Origin: Desulfacinum infernum DSM 9756
GTDB taxonomy: Bacteria; Desulfobacterota; Syntrophobacteria; Syntrophobacterales; DSM-9756
Assembly: GCF_900129305.1 (NCBI RefSeq)
Contig: NZ_FQVB01000005.1
Location: 124,001 to 188,000, forward strand
DNA length: 64,000 nucleotides
Reading direction: 5' to 3'
Shown: one piece after another, positions 25,734-34,347 of the stretch
Layout of the letters: each line of letters opens with the position of its first letter
Position numbering within the stretch: the stretch's first letter is position 1
Notes under the pieces: model-generated
Told to the model about the DNA's origin: nothing
What the model saw: only the letters and a program-made list of their open reading frames with translations
The model's database searches: none
Translations under genes and position numbers: made by a program

Positions 25734-27182
25734 TCAGCGCCGCCAGAATTCCGGCACCAGCAACACGATGACCGTATAGATCTCCAGCCGTCCCAGGAGC
25801 ATGCAAAGGGACAAGAGCCACTTGGCCATGTAGGGCATGGCGGCGTAGTTGTCCGCCGGGCCCACTTCCCCCAGGCCCGGCCCGATGTTTCCGATGGTGG
25901 CGGCCACGGAGGCGAAGGCCGTGACCACGTCCACTCCCATGGCCGCCACCAGAAAGGACGAAAGGATGAAGAGCCCCAAGTAGAGGATGAAGAATCCCCA
26001 CACGCTGTGAATGACCTCCACGGGAACGGATTTGCCCCCCATCTTGAGCTGGGAAACGGCATGGGGGTGGATGAGGCGCATCAGTTCCCGATAGCCGTGT
26101 TTCATAAGGAGCATGATCCGAAGGCACTTCATGCCGCCGCCCGTGGAACCGGCCGAGGCCCCCAGGAACATGCAAAAGAGCAGGATGGCCTGGGAGAGCG
26201 CCGGCCATTTTTCATAATCCGCCGTGGCGTAACCCGTGGTGGTGATGATGGAAACCACCTGGAACGAGGCGTACCGGAAGGCCTTGGACAGGCTGTCGTA
26301 GACGGCCCCGTAGATGTCCACCGTGCACACCAGCACGAAGACGGCCACCAGCCCCACGAAGAACCGCAGCTCGGGGTCCCGCCACAGGGCCTTGGGCCTT
26401 CCCACCAGAAGCTGGTAGTGCAGGGAAAAGTTGATCCCCGCCATCAACATGAAAAGGATGATCACCCCGTCCACATAGGCACTGGAATAGTGGCCGATGG
26501 AGGCGTTCTTGGTGGAAAAGCCCCCCGTGGCCAAGGTGCCGAAGGTGTGGCACAAGGCCTCGAAGAGACTCATCCCTCCGGCCATGAGAAGGAGCGTTTC
26601 CAGCAAGGTAAAGAGTAGATAGACCTTCCAAAGCGCCGCCGCGGTATCCCGAATCCGGGGCCGCAGCTTGTCGGGCACCGGAGACGGTACTTCCGCCTTG
26701 TAGAGCTGCATCCCGCCCACACCCAAAAAGGGAAGGATCGCCAAAGAAAGGACGATGATCCCCATGCCACCCAGCCAATGGGTGAGGCTGCGCCACATGA
26801 GGATCCCGTGGGGGACCGCCTCGATGTCGGTGAGCACCGAAGCGCCCGTTGTGGTGAATCCCGACATGGACTCGAAAAAGGCATCGGCAAAGGTATCGAA
26901 GGTTCCCGCGAAGTAGAACGGGAGGGCTCCCACCAGCGCCGCGCCGATCCACCCCAGGCTCACGATGGCCATGCCTTCCCGGTGCCCCAAGACCCCCGGA
27001 GGTTCGGAGCGAAAGGGCAGCACCAACAACGCTCCGAGCCCCAGGGAGACGGCCATGGATTCCAGAAGCGCAGCCAGATCTCCGGCTCCGTGGGCGACGG
27101 AAAAGGCAACCGGGAGGACCAGGGTGGCCCCCACGCACCAGATCAAGACGCCCGTCACCCGAAACACGTAGCGCCACCGCAT
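25734..27182 (-). CDS. trkH: Potassium uptake protein TrkH (translocating subunit)
   Basis: A 482-residue inner-membrane K+ channel-like subunit of the Trk system. The four selectivity-filter regions are visible: SMSGFTTTGASVLTD, GTLATGGFSTKNASIGHYSS, VSIITTTGYATADYEKW and ATIGNIGPGLGEVGP. THWLGGMGIIVLSLAILP and GASAGSTGGGMKCLR are further TrkH marks. Its ATG directly follows the trkA stop (TGAATG), so the two are one operon with trkA first. Confidence 0.95.
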   Translation of the reverse strand: MRWRYVFRVTGVLIWCVGATLVLPVAFSVAHGAGDLAALLESMAVSLGLGALLVLPFRSEPPGVLGHREGMAIVSLGWIGAALVGALPFYFAGTFDTFADAFFESMSGFTTTGASVLTDIEAVPHGILMWRSLTHWLGGMGIIVLSLAILPFLGVGGMQLYKAEVPSPVPDKLRPRIRDTAAALWKVYLLFTLLETLLLMAGGMSLFEALCHTFGTLATGGFSTKNASIGHYSSAYVDGVIILFMLMAGINFSLHYQLLVGRPKALWRDPELRFFVGLVAVFVLVCTVDIYGAVYDSLSKAFRYASFQVVSIITTTGYATADYEKWPALSQAILLFCMFLGASAGSTGGGMKCLRIMLLMKHGYRELMRLIHPHAVSQLKMGGKSVPVEVIHSVWGFFILYLGLFILSSFLVAAMGVDVVTAFASVAATIGNIGPGLGEVGPADNYAAMPYMAKWLLSLCMLLGRLEIYTVIVLLVPEFWRR

Positions 27183-28547
27183 TCAGATCGTCCTCATCTT
27201 CACGGAAAGCTCCTCCTCCACCCTGGCCATGGCCCTCCGGGTGCTCAGGATGAGCACCCGCTCTCCCGGCTGGATCGCGGTGTCGCCGGTGGGAATGATG
27301 GTCTCGGTTCCCCGGAGAACGGCAAGCACAATGGCTCCCTTGGGAAATTTGATGTCCTTGAGGGGCCTTCCCACCAGGCCGGAACGCTCCACCGCCTCCA
27401 CCTCCAGCACCTCCGCCTCTTCCCCTTTCAGGGAAAAGGCGGACAGGATCTTCCCCGTTCGCACGTATTGGAGGATCGTATTGATGGCGGACAGCCGGGG
27501 GCTCACGATATGCCCCAGCCCGATGGCGTTGACGATGGGCATGTAGGCAAACTTGCTGATGCGCGTGATGGCCATGCGGGCCCCCAGGCGCCGGGTGAGC
27601 AGAGAACAGAGAATGTTGGTCTCTTCATCCCCGGTGAGGGCCACCACCAGATCCATGCGACCCACGTTTTCTTCCAGCAGGATGCGCTGGTCCGTTCCGT
27701 CACCATGCAATACGATGGTGTGGTCCAGGGAATCGGCCAGGACCTGGCACCGGGCCAGATCCTTTTCCAGAAGCCGCACATGCAGGGACTGCTTCTCGAG
27801 CCTCCTGGCCAGGCGAAGTCCGATGTCTCCGCCGCCGATGATGAGCACGTTGCCCGGATGCTCGCTTCGGCATCCGAAAAACCGCAGCACCTTCTTCAGG
27901 TCCCGGGTCTCGCAGACCACATAGACCAGATCGTCGCGCTGGATCACGTCCCGTCCGTACGGAACCAGAAGGGCATCGTTACGGAAGATGGCCCCCACCA
28001 CGAAGCGCACATTCCCCACCGCCTGCCTCAATTCCGCCATGGACGCCCCCAGCACCGGGCAGCCTTCCTTGATGCGGATGCCGATCAGGTGGAGGCGGCC
28101 CTCGGCGAATTCACTCACATCCTCCGCATCGGGAACGGAAATCAGGCGCTCGATGGTTCGGACCACCTCCACGTCCGGGTTGATGACGCGGTCCAGGTTC
28201 AGGCTGGTTTCCAGAAAGCCGGGACGAAAATCCGTGTAAGCCTCGCTTCGGATGCGCGCCAGCTTTTTCACGTCGGGGGCCAGCACGTTGGCAAAGAAAC
28301 AGGCAATGAGGTTGGTTTCGTCACTGTCGGTCACGGCCAGAAACGTCTGGGCTTCCTGGATCCCGGCCTCCTCCAACACCTTGGGATCGCTCCCGGAGCC
28401 TTCCAACGGCTGCACGTCCAAGGCGTCCGTAAGCCGCGCCAAAGCAGCGGGGTCTTTGTCGATGACGACCACTTCCTTGTTTTCTTCGGCCAGTCTTTGT
28501 GCGATGTGGAAACCCACTTCGCCCGCTCCCACAATGATCACTTTCAA
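27183..28547 (-). CDS. trkA: Trk system potassium uptake protein TrkA (regulatory subunit)
   Basis: A 454-residue cytoplasmic regulator with two RCK_N/RCK_C pairs. The first Rossmann motif is VIIVGAGEVGFHIAQRLAEE (residues 3-22) and the second is VLIIGGGDIGLRLARRLEKQ; both keep GxGxxG and a following acidic residue, consistent with NAD(H) binding. TGDEETNILCSLLTRRLGA fits. The start is a TTG at 28547 with AAGGAG 7 nt upstream, because no ATG or GTG fits the family N-terminus. It forms the gating ring of TrkH, encoded immediately after. Confidence 0.93.
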   Translation of the reverse strand: MKVIIVGAGEVGFHIAQRLAEENKEVVVIDKDPAALARLTDALDVQPLEGSGSDPKVLEEAGIQEAQTFLAVTDSDETNLIACFFANVLAPDVKKLARIRSEAYTDFRPGFLETSLNLDRVINPDVEVVRTIERLISVPDAEDVSEFAEGRLHLIGIRIKEGCPVLGASMAELRQAVGNVRFVVGAIFRNDALLVPYGRDVIQRDDLVYVVCETRDLKKVLRFFGCRSEHPGNVLIIGGGDIGLRLARRLEKQSLHVRLLEKDLARCQVLADSLDHTIVLHGDGTDQRILLEENVGRMDLVVALTGDEETNILCSLLTRRLGARMAITRISKFAYMPIVNAIGLGHIVSPRLSAINTILQYVRTGKILSAFSLKGEEAEVLEVEAVERSGLVGRPLKDIKFPKGAIVLAVLRGTETIIPTGDTAIQPGERVLILSTRRAMARVEEELSVKMRTI

Positions 28548-28746
28548 GGCGAGGCTCCTTTTCCATGGGGATGGCACAAGCCGACTTCCCAGGCGGTGTA
28601 GCAAAGGCGACCCGTTCTGGCAAGCGCAATGCCGCCGTCAAAAGGGACTCGGTCGGCCGTCACCGGCAGCTTAGACCATTGCGCCCCGGCGGGTCTTGTG
28701 ATAGAAACCTTCATTGTGAAAAAGGGCATTAAAGGAGGAGAAAAGG

Positions 28747-28935
28747 ATGTCGAACTGGGCGTGGCGAATCGGCATGTTGGTTGTGGGCGGGGTACCGGCC
28801 ATCATCGGTGGTGGTCTTTTCTGGCACCTTTTTGAAAAGTGGACGGCGGTCATCGTCTGGGAAATCGTACTTCTTTTCCTTTTGAGCGTGATCATCGCCA
28901 AGGGAGACAAGCGGGGGCAGGAAGCGGGCCACTAG
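28747..28935 (+). CDS. Small two-helix membrane protein
   Basis: A 62-residue protein with a strong ribosome site (AAAGGAGGAGAAAAGG) just before the ATG. Two hydrophobic helices are apparent, at about residues 8-26 and 33-50, followed by a charged C-terminus (KGDKRGQE). No family was recognised. It is divergent from trkA across 200 bp, which may be coincidental. The clear start and clean helices favour a real gene. Confidence 0.65.
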   Translation: MSNWAWRIGMLVVGGVPAIIGGGLFWHLFEKWTAVIVWEIVLLFLLSVIIAKGDKRGQEAGH

Positions 28936-28994
28936 GGAAATGACCGCGAGGTAACGCCTTTCCACCCGTAGGGGATTGAGCGTCCATTATTCGC

Positions 28995-29022
28995 GTAGGG
29001 GCGGTTCGCGAACCGCCCCTAC
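28995..29022. repeat. Perfect 28-bp palindrome, GTAGGGGCGGTTCG family
   Basis: GTAGGGGCGGTTCG followed by its exact reverse complement, identical in its core to 9025-9054. It lies between two small plus-strand genes. Confidence 0.75.
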
Positions 29023-29110
29023 ATGAGACTCCCACCCCCGAAGAGGTCCCCCTTTTTCGGTGATTTTATTGCTCATATCCCGGCGGGGCTCCCGGACAGG
29101 AGGCGCATGC

Positions 29111-29314
29111 ATGGAATGCAAGAAGGAAAAGAATCTCAGCTCCTGCAACTGCACCTATGAGCCCTGTTCCAGAAAGGGCATCTGCTGCGAATGCCTTCAG
29201 TATCATCTGAAAAGCAGGCAGCTTCCGGCCTGCTGCTTCCCGGCGGATGCCGAAAGAACCTACGATCGGTCCTTCGAGCACTTCGCCCGGCTGGTCCAGC
29301 AAAAGAAGGTTTGA
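29111..29314 (+). CDS. Cysteine-rich DUF6485-like protein
   Basis: A 67-residue protein with nine cysteines (3, 12, 14, 19, 25, 26, 28, 41, 42). SCNCTYEPCSRKGICCECLQ and LPACCF followed by YDRSFEHFARL match the DUF6485 pattern of short Cys-rich proteins common in anaerobes. The spacing suggests metal or Fe-S binding. The start at 29111 has an AGGAGG-like site; a longer reading from 29060 would only add low-complexity residues. It converges on another Cys-rich gene 22 bp away. Function unknown. Confidence 0.75.
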   Translation: MECKKEKNLSSCNCTYEPCSRKGICCECLQYHLKSRQLPACCFPADAERTYDRSFEHFARLVQQKKV

Positions 29315-29336
29315 TCCCCTTAGGATCCTCCCTCCT

Positions 29337-29948
29337 TCATCGCAACCCCGCTTCCCTTTTGACCAGGAGGAGGCCGGGGCTCTTGTGAAAATACATGTGC
29401 GGGGAGTCCACTCCCACGGAAAGGAAGCGGGCTTCGATCCAATCGAAGAGAACGGGGCGGTCCGGCCAGGTGAATCCCCTTTCCTCTTGCCGCAAATCCT
29501 CCCACAGGGCCCTTGCCTGGGGCCATCGAAGGAAAATCTCCTCCTTGGCATCGCTGCAGTAAAAGAGCGCACAGGATACGGGACTCAGGGGAAGGATACA
29601 TCCGCGGGGTCCCAGGTACACGCACCGGTCCGGCCTGAAAGGGGATTCCAGGGCCTTGTAGATCCCTGCCCGGGCCGCCTCGTCGCCCAGGACCCAGGCA
29701 ATGACCAGATCCGCAAAGAAGGTGATGATGCTCTCGAAGCCGCAGCAGGCGCTTCGCCCGTTGTGGAAGCACGACGAGGCGCACAGCTCCGAAAAAAACT
29801 CCTGCTGGAAGGCGTCCACCTTGGCCCGGAACGCCAGATAGGGCTCGATTCGTTCCCGGAGCGCCTTCCGATCCCCATCGCCCATGCGCGACAGGCCCAG
29901 CACGATGGCGTCCAGGCTCCTTCGCTGCTCCTCATTGTATTCGCTCAC
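29337..29948 (-). CDS. Cysteine-rich protein of unknown function, probable Fe-S or zinc binder
   Basis: A 203-residue protein. Eight cysteines fall in two clusters: C56-x3-C60-x7-C68-C69 and C109-x7-C117-x8-C126-x4-C131, the second inside CVYLGPRGCILPLSPVSC. The N-terminal 50 residues are a charged helix. No signal peptide or membrane helix is seen. GTG 29948 has AGGAGG 6 nt upstream and is preferred over an upstream start at 30002. The Cys pattern suggests a cluster or zinc site, but no named family was recognised. It faces a DUF6485-like gene. Confidence 0.7.
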   Translation of the reverse strand: MSEYNEEQRRSLDAIVLGLSRMGDGDRKALRERIEPYLAFRAKVDAFQQEFFSELCASSCFHNGRSACCGFESIITFFADLVIAWVLGDEAARAGIYKALESPFRPDRCVYLGPRGCILPLSPVSCALFYCSDAKEEIFLRWPQARALWEDLRQEERGFTWPDRPVLFDWIEARFLSVGVDSPHMYFHKSPGLLLVKREAGLR

Positions 29949-30045
29949 CCCATCCTCCTGCTGGGCGGCCCCATCGCGGCTTTCGCCGCGCCCCCAGACC
30001 ACCCATTTTCATTGGCGTCCATTTGCGTTCATTCGCGGTTCTTCT

Positions 30046-31842
30046 TCACAGCAGCCTGGGGAGGTCGTGGACATACGAATAAAAGTCCAGAGGCCGGATC
30101 AGGCCATAGACCCTGGCGCCCGCCGCATCGATGATCTCCCGGTCTTCCGTGACGAGCAGGGCCTTCCGATCCTTGTTCTTCCCGATGGCCTGCACGATGT
30201 AAAGATCCGCCGTGTTCCCTCTGGACTTGTCCGTGTAGACGATCTCCACTTTTCCCCGCCGGTCCCTGAAATCCTCCTGACCGTCGAAGACGAGTACGAT
30301 CTTTCGAAAATGGTCTTGCTTGGTCTGTACCGCCTCGATGAAGTCGTTTCGAAGGTCGGCCAGGTCCGCCCCCCGATTCCCGTCGGAGTCCAGAAGGCGG
30401 ACCAGAATGTTGTAGCCGTCCACGTAGAGCGTGTAGCGAAGGCTTTCACCGCCGGCCACAAAATCTTCCAGGTTCTTCCAGTCCCCGCGGGAGTCCTTGG
30501 GCGGTGCGCCTTTCAGGAATCGCCCGTAAAGGGCTTCCAGGATCTGTCGCCGCTTATGTTCCACCTCCCCCAGCAGCGTTTCGGGATCCGGCAGCATTCC
30601 GGCAGCTTCCAGATCGCGCAAGGCCCGCTCCAACCGTTGGAGGATCCTCAGGTTTGGAGGCGCCGGATCCAGGAGCCTCAATCTCCGCACCAACTCTTCC
30701 CGCCTCAGATCGGCGGGCAATCCCTTCAGGGCCTTCTCCACACCCGGGAGCGCAAGCAGCCGATCCCGTTCCGCAAGCAGGGCCTCCCTGAGGCGCCGCA
30801 CCTCGGGGTGAACCACCAGGGAGTCGGAGAAGATGCGCTCGATTTCGTTCAGGTGAAGATCCACCTTGAGGAGCTTTCGGCGAACGTCCCCAATGAGTCC
30901 GTAACGCTCATCGGCCTCTTTTTGCAGCGAAAACGTCCTGTCCGCCCAGATGAGGAGTTGGTCCAGGCGCCGCGAAGCCTTTTCCACCCCCTGCCAGTCG
31001 ATTTCCCCGCGGGTTTCGTAACGTGCGTACCAGCGTCGCCTTTCCTCGTTGATTCGATCTTCAAGTGCCGACTGAAAGGAGGCTTCCCATTCCCGGAGCT
31101 TTCGCTTGAGGTCGGCATTTTCGCTCAGCAGCCGCTCCTTTTCGGAGGTCAGCGCCGCTTTCTCCTGCCTGAGCTTTTCGATTCTCTCTTCCAGCCGTCT
31201 TCGCTTCTCGGCTTCCCGGTGTCCCGCTCCCTTCCCGGTCGGACCTTTGCCGGAAACGGTGCCCCGGGACGTTTCCCCTCCCGTGCCCGTGAAACCCAAG
31301 GACGAGAAAATGACAGAGGACTCAGGAACCTCTTTCTGCGCTTTCCGCAGAATGCTTTGGACGGGGACAAAGAATTCCACGAGCCGCTGGTCCAAGCGGC
31401 GTCTCCAGAAATCCTCCTTAGCGGTGAGGTCGGCCAGATCCTCCAGGGCCTCCTCCAGGAAGAAAAGGGATATCACGAGCCGTTCCGGCCCCAGGAGGTC
31501 CTTGAGGTCCCACAGGTTCTCGCGGATGAAACGCCGGTCCAGCATGTCCAGGAAGGCCAGGATCTCCAGGTTGGCGTCCGCCCACGCGTCGGCCGCCGCT
31601 TGGAAGAAAGCGGGGTCGGTTTTCAGGATTTCCGCGAGCCGTTCCGCGGCGGGCGCGCGGTCCAACTCCCGTTCGATCTTTCCATCACCGGAGGGAAGCC
31701 CGCGGAAGACGGCCTCTCGCACGTGGGGAAAGTCCTGAAAAAGTTGAACCCAGAGGCCTCTTTCCATATCCTGGACGAGAAAAAGGAAAAAGGGCTCGGG
31801 CAGCCTGGGATGGATGGATTGCAGAAAAAGGGATGAGGCCAC
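30046..31842 (-). CDS. Coiled-coil protein with C-terminal NYN/YacP-like RNase domain
   Basis: A 598-residue protein. Residues 1-190 are helical with no recognised domain. A Gly/Thr/Lys linker follows at ~195-210, then a long Glu/Lys/Arg-rich coiled coil (~210-275), more helices, and a C-terminal domain from ~430. That domain has TLYVDGYNILVRLLDSDG, a basic helix, KIVLVFDGQEDF, VEIVYTDKSRGNTADLYIVQ and LLVTEDREIIDAA, the acidic pattern of YacP/NYN (PIN-like) nucleases. The family cleaves RNA using Asp-bound metal. Here it is fused to a large helical region. GTG 31842 has AAGGA upstream. It is divergent from cutA by 66 bp. Its target is unknown. Confidence 0.75.
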   Translation of the reverse strand: MASSLFLQSIHPRLPEPFFLFLVQDMERGLWVQLFQDFPHVREAVFRGLPSGDGKIERELDRAPAAERLAEILKTDPAFFQAAADAWADANLEILAFLDMLDRRFIRENLWDLKDLLGPERLVISLFFLEEALEDLADLTAKEDFWRRRLDQRLVEFFVPVQSILRKAQKEVPESSVIFSSLGFTGTGGETSRGTVSGKGPTGKGAGHREAEKRRRLEERIEKLRQEKAALTSEKERLLSENADLKRKLREWEASFQSALEDRINEERRRWYARYETRGEIDWQGVEKASRRLDQLLIWADRTFSLQKEADERYGLIGDVRRKLLKVDLHLNEIERIFSDSLVVHPEVRRLREALLAERDRLLALPGVEKALKGLPADLRREELVRRLRLLDPAPPNLRILQRLERALRDLEAAGMLPDPETLLGEVEHKRRQILEALYGRFLKGAPPKDSRGDWKNLEDFVAGGESLRYTLYVDGYNILVRLLDSDGNRGADLADLRNDFIEAVQTKQDHFRKIVLVFDGQEDFRDRRGKVEIVYTDKSRGNTADLYIVQAIGKNKDRKALLVTEDREIIDAAGARVYGLIRPLDFYSYVHDLPRLL

Positions 31843-31908
31843 GAGCGCTGTCCTTGCTGCTGCTTGATCGTGTCAATCGGTGATCCCTCGACCGGAAGGA
31901 GGAGTCCC

Positions 31909-32238
31909 ATGGACCAGGTTCTTGTCGTTTTCGTCACGGTGGGAAGCCAGGAGGAGGGCCTGCGCATCGCCCGAACGGTTGTGGAAGAGCAACTGGCGGC
32001 GTGCGTGAACATGATCCCCGCGGTGCGATCCATCTACAGCTGGAAGGGCCAGGTCTGCGATGATCCGGAAGTCCTCCTGGTCATCAAGACCCGGCAGGCC
32101 GTCTTCCCCCGCTTGGAGGCCCGGGTCAAGGAGCTCCACAGCTACGACGTGGCGGAAATCATCGCCCTTCCCGTGGCCGCGGGTTCGTCGGATTACTTGA
32201 ACTGGGTTCTCGCCTGCACGTCACGAGGAGCGGCCTAG
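31909..32238 (+). CDS. cutA: Divalent-cation tolerance protein CutA
   Basis: A 109-residue trimeric CutA1 protein. LVVFVTVGSQEEGLRIARTV, QLAACVNMIP, IYSWKGQVCDD and LHSYDVAEIIALPV are all family marks. Start 31909 is preceded by GGAGGAG. The last 18 bp overlap the 3' end of hisD on the other strand, so the two transcripts converge. Confidence 0.93.
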   Translation: MDQVLVVFVTVGSQEEGLRIARTVVEEQLAACVNMIPAVRSIYSWKGQVCDDPEVLLVIKTRQAVFPRLEARVKELHSYDVAEIIALPVAAGSSDYLNWVLACTSRGAA

Positions 32239-33540
32239 TTTCTCCTTGCGAATGGAAACCGACCGGGCATGGGCGTCCAGTTTCTCCAGGCCCGCCAGGC
32301 GGATCACCGCGTCGGCGTCTTTTTCGAAGGCCTCCTTGTTGTAGCTTACCACCGAGGTCTTTTTCAAAAAGGTCTCCACGCCCAGGGCGGAAGCGAAGCG
32401 GGCCGTTCCGGACGTGGGCAGCACGTGGTTGGGCCCGGCGAAGTAGTCTCCCACCGCTTCCGGGCTGTAGGCGCCCAAAAAGACCGCCCCGGCGTGCTTC
32501 ACCCGGGGCAGCAGGTCCCAGGGCTTGGCCACCAGAAGTTCCAGATGCTCGGGAGCCAGCAGGTTGGCCACATGCACGGCCTCTTCCAGGCTCACCGTCT
32601 TGACGACGGCCCCGAAGCGGGAAAGAGCCTCCCGGGCCGTCTCCCGGCGCGGCAGCTTTTCCAACTGCCGGGCCAAAGCCTCCGGAAGGCGCTCGATCAG
32701 GTCTTGGTCGGGCGTGATGCAGACGGCGCTGGAAAGGGGGTCGTGTTCCGCCTGGCTCAAAAGGTCGGCGGCCACAAAATCCGGATCCGCCTCGCCGTCG
32801 GCCACCACCACCACTTCGCTTGGACCTGCCAGCGAGTCGATTCCCACCCGGCCATAAACCATTCTCTTGGCCGTGGCCACATAGATGTTTCCGGGCCCCA
32901 CGATCACATCCACGGGCTTGATCCGAGGCGTCCCGAAGGCCAGCGCGGCGATGGCCCAGGCACTTCCCGCCCTGTGGATCCGGGTCACGCCGGCTTCCCG
33001 GGCCGCCACCAGAAGATACGGATTCACGGAACCGTCCCGGCACGGAGGAGTCACCATGGCGATGTCCCGAACGCCCGCGATGTCCGCCGGTACGGCCGTC
33101 ATGAGCACGGTGGAAACCAACGGAGTCTCCCCGCCCTTGCCGCCGGGAACATAGACGCCGGCGGAAGAAACCGGCCGGGTCATCTGCCCCAGAAAGACCC
33201 CTCCGTCGAAGGTGTCGAACCAGGAACCCTGGAGCTGCCGCCGGTGGAACGCGGCGATGTTGTCCCGGGCCCGGCGGATGTCGGCCAGCAGCACCGGATC
33301 CACCGCGCCGTAAGCCCGGTCGATCTCTTCGGCGGAAACGGTCAGGAGACTTTCCGAGAAATCGGGGGCATCGAAGCGCTTCGTGAAATCCACCAGGGCG
33401 GCGTCGCCTTCATCGCGCACGCGCTTCAGGATCTCCTGGACCCGGCGTTCCACCTCAGGGTCCGCGTCCACCTGGCGGCGGGTCACCTTGACGAAGAACT
33501 CCTTGGCTTCCTGTGATGGATAAACCAGAACGGGCAGCAT
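32221..33540 (-). CDS. hisD: Histidinol dehydrogenase
   Basis: A 439-residue zinc enzyme that oxidises L-histidinol to L-histidine in two NAD-dependent steps. PVSSAGVYVPGGKGGETPLVS, KPVDVIVGPGNIYVATAKR, GPSEVVVVADGEADP and LLSQAEHDPLSSA are the signature blocks, and TSGTARFASALGVETF is near the C-terminus. It is the last gene of the hisS-aspS-metallolyase-rlpA-hisD operon, 2 bp after rlpA. It is separated from any other his biosynthetic gene here, yet shares a transcript with histidyl-tRNA synthetase. Confidence 0.95.
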   Translation of the reverse strand: MLPVLVYPSQEAKEFFVKVTRRQVDADPEVERRVQEILKRVRDEGDAALVDFTKRFDAPDFSESLLTVSAEEIDRAYGAVDPVLLADIRRARDNIAAFHRRQLQGSWFDTFDGGVFLGQMTRPVSSAGVYVPGGKGGETPLVSTVLMTAVPADIAGVRDIAMVTPPCRDGSVNPYLLVAAREAGVTRIHRAGSAWAIAALAFGTPRIKPVDVIVGPGNIYVATAKRMVYGRVGIDSLAGPSEVVVVADGEADPDFVAADLLSQAEHDPLSSAVCITPDQDLIERLPEALARQLEKLPRRETAREALSRFGAVVKTVSLEEAVHVANLLAPEHLELLVAKPWDLLPRVKHAGAVFLGAYSPEAVGDYFAGPNHVLPTSGTARFASALGVETFLKKTSVVSYNKEAFEKDADAVIRLAGLEKLDAHARSVSIRKEKLGRSS

Positions 33541-33542
33541 CT

Positions 33543-34346
33543 TCAGTCCTCCACCGCGACCACAAAGGCATCCCCATAGCCGCGCCGTCTCAGATCCAGG
33601 GCCGTCTCGTTGGCCGCATCCAGATTCCTGTAGGAACCCACCTGCACCCTGTAAAACGTCCCGGCGTCCAGTTCCACCTGTCGAATATAGACTCCGCCCG
33701 CGTGGTCGGCCAACACCTGCCGGAGCCTCTGGGCGTTGGCCCGGTCCCGAAAGGATCCCACCTGGACGGCAAAATGTCCTTCCCGGTAGGAGCGCACGGG
33801 ATCCACCCGCCAGGACGTGCCGCCGGCCACTTGCACGGGGGAGGCCACCCGGACCGCCTCCACCAGGACCGGAGCCACGCCTTCCCTTTGGATTCCCAAC
33901 TGCCTGGCGGCTTCGTAGGAAAGATCGATGATCCGGCCCGGCACAAACGGGCCTCGGTCATTGATGCGCACCACGATGGACCGGCCGGTCCTCAGGTGCG
34001 TGACCTTCACGTGGGTGTTCATGGGAAGGATCTTGTGGGCCGCCGTCAGGGCGTACATGTCGTAGCGTTCACCGTTGGACGTGAGCCTTCCGTGCCAGTC
34101 CCGGCCGTACCAACTGGCCAGGCCCTTTTCCCGGTATCCTTCGGCGCTGGGGATGGGGTAGTACCACACCCCGTTGATCCGGTAAGGCTTCTGGGTGCCG
34201 ATGGGAGGCGGAGTCCCGGGCGGCGTCGGCACGGGCGGCGGTGGAGCCTTGCGGCTGCAGCCGAAGCTCAGGCAGCAGACGAGAACCAGGCATCCCCAGC
34301 CGAGGAGCCGCCCCAGGCTTTCGGGCCTTCGTCCAAGAGACCGCAT
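33543..34346 (-). CDS. rlpA: Septal ring lytic transglycosylase RlpA, SPOR-domain lipoprotein
   Basis: A 267-residue outer-membrane lipoprotein. The signal peptide ends in CLSFGC (lipobox Cys30), followed by a Pro-rich linker. The double-psi beta-barrel runs ~75-170: [35 protein letters not shown] and [18 protein letters not shown] contain the catalytic Asp and His. A C-terminal SPOR domain (~195-267; [29 protein letters not shown]) binds denuded septal glycan. It is separated from its neighbours by only 1-2 bp in the operon. Confidence 0.93.
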   Translation of the reverse strand: MRSLGRRPESLGRLLGWGCLVLVCCLSFGCSRKAPPPPVPTPPGTPPPIGTQKPYRINGVWYYPIPSAEGYREKGLASWYGRDWHGRLTSNGERYDMYALTAAHKILPMNTHVKVTHLRTGRSIVVRINDRGPFVPGRIIDLSYEAARQLGIQREGVAPVLVEAVRVASPVQVAGGTSWRVDPVRSYREGHFAVQVGSFRDRANAQRLRQVLADHAGGVYIRQVELDAGTFYRVQVGSYRNLDAANETALDLRRRGYGDAFVVAVED

Positions 34347-34347
34347 G

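Noticed and set aside
26778-28601. 607-codon plus-strand open frame opposite trkA/trkH
   Set aside because: Composition typical of antisense to GC-rich genes; TrkA and TrkH motifs on the minus strand are unambiguous.
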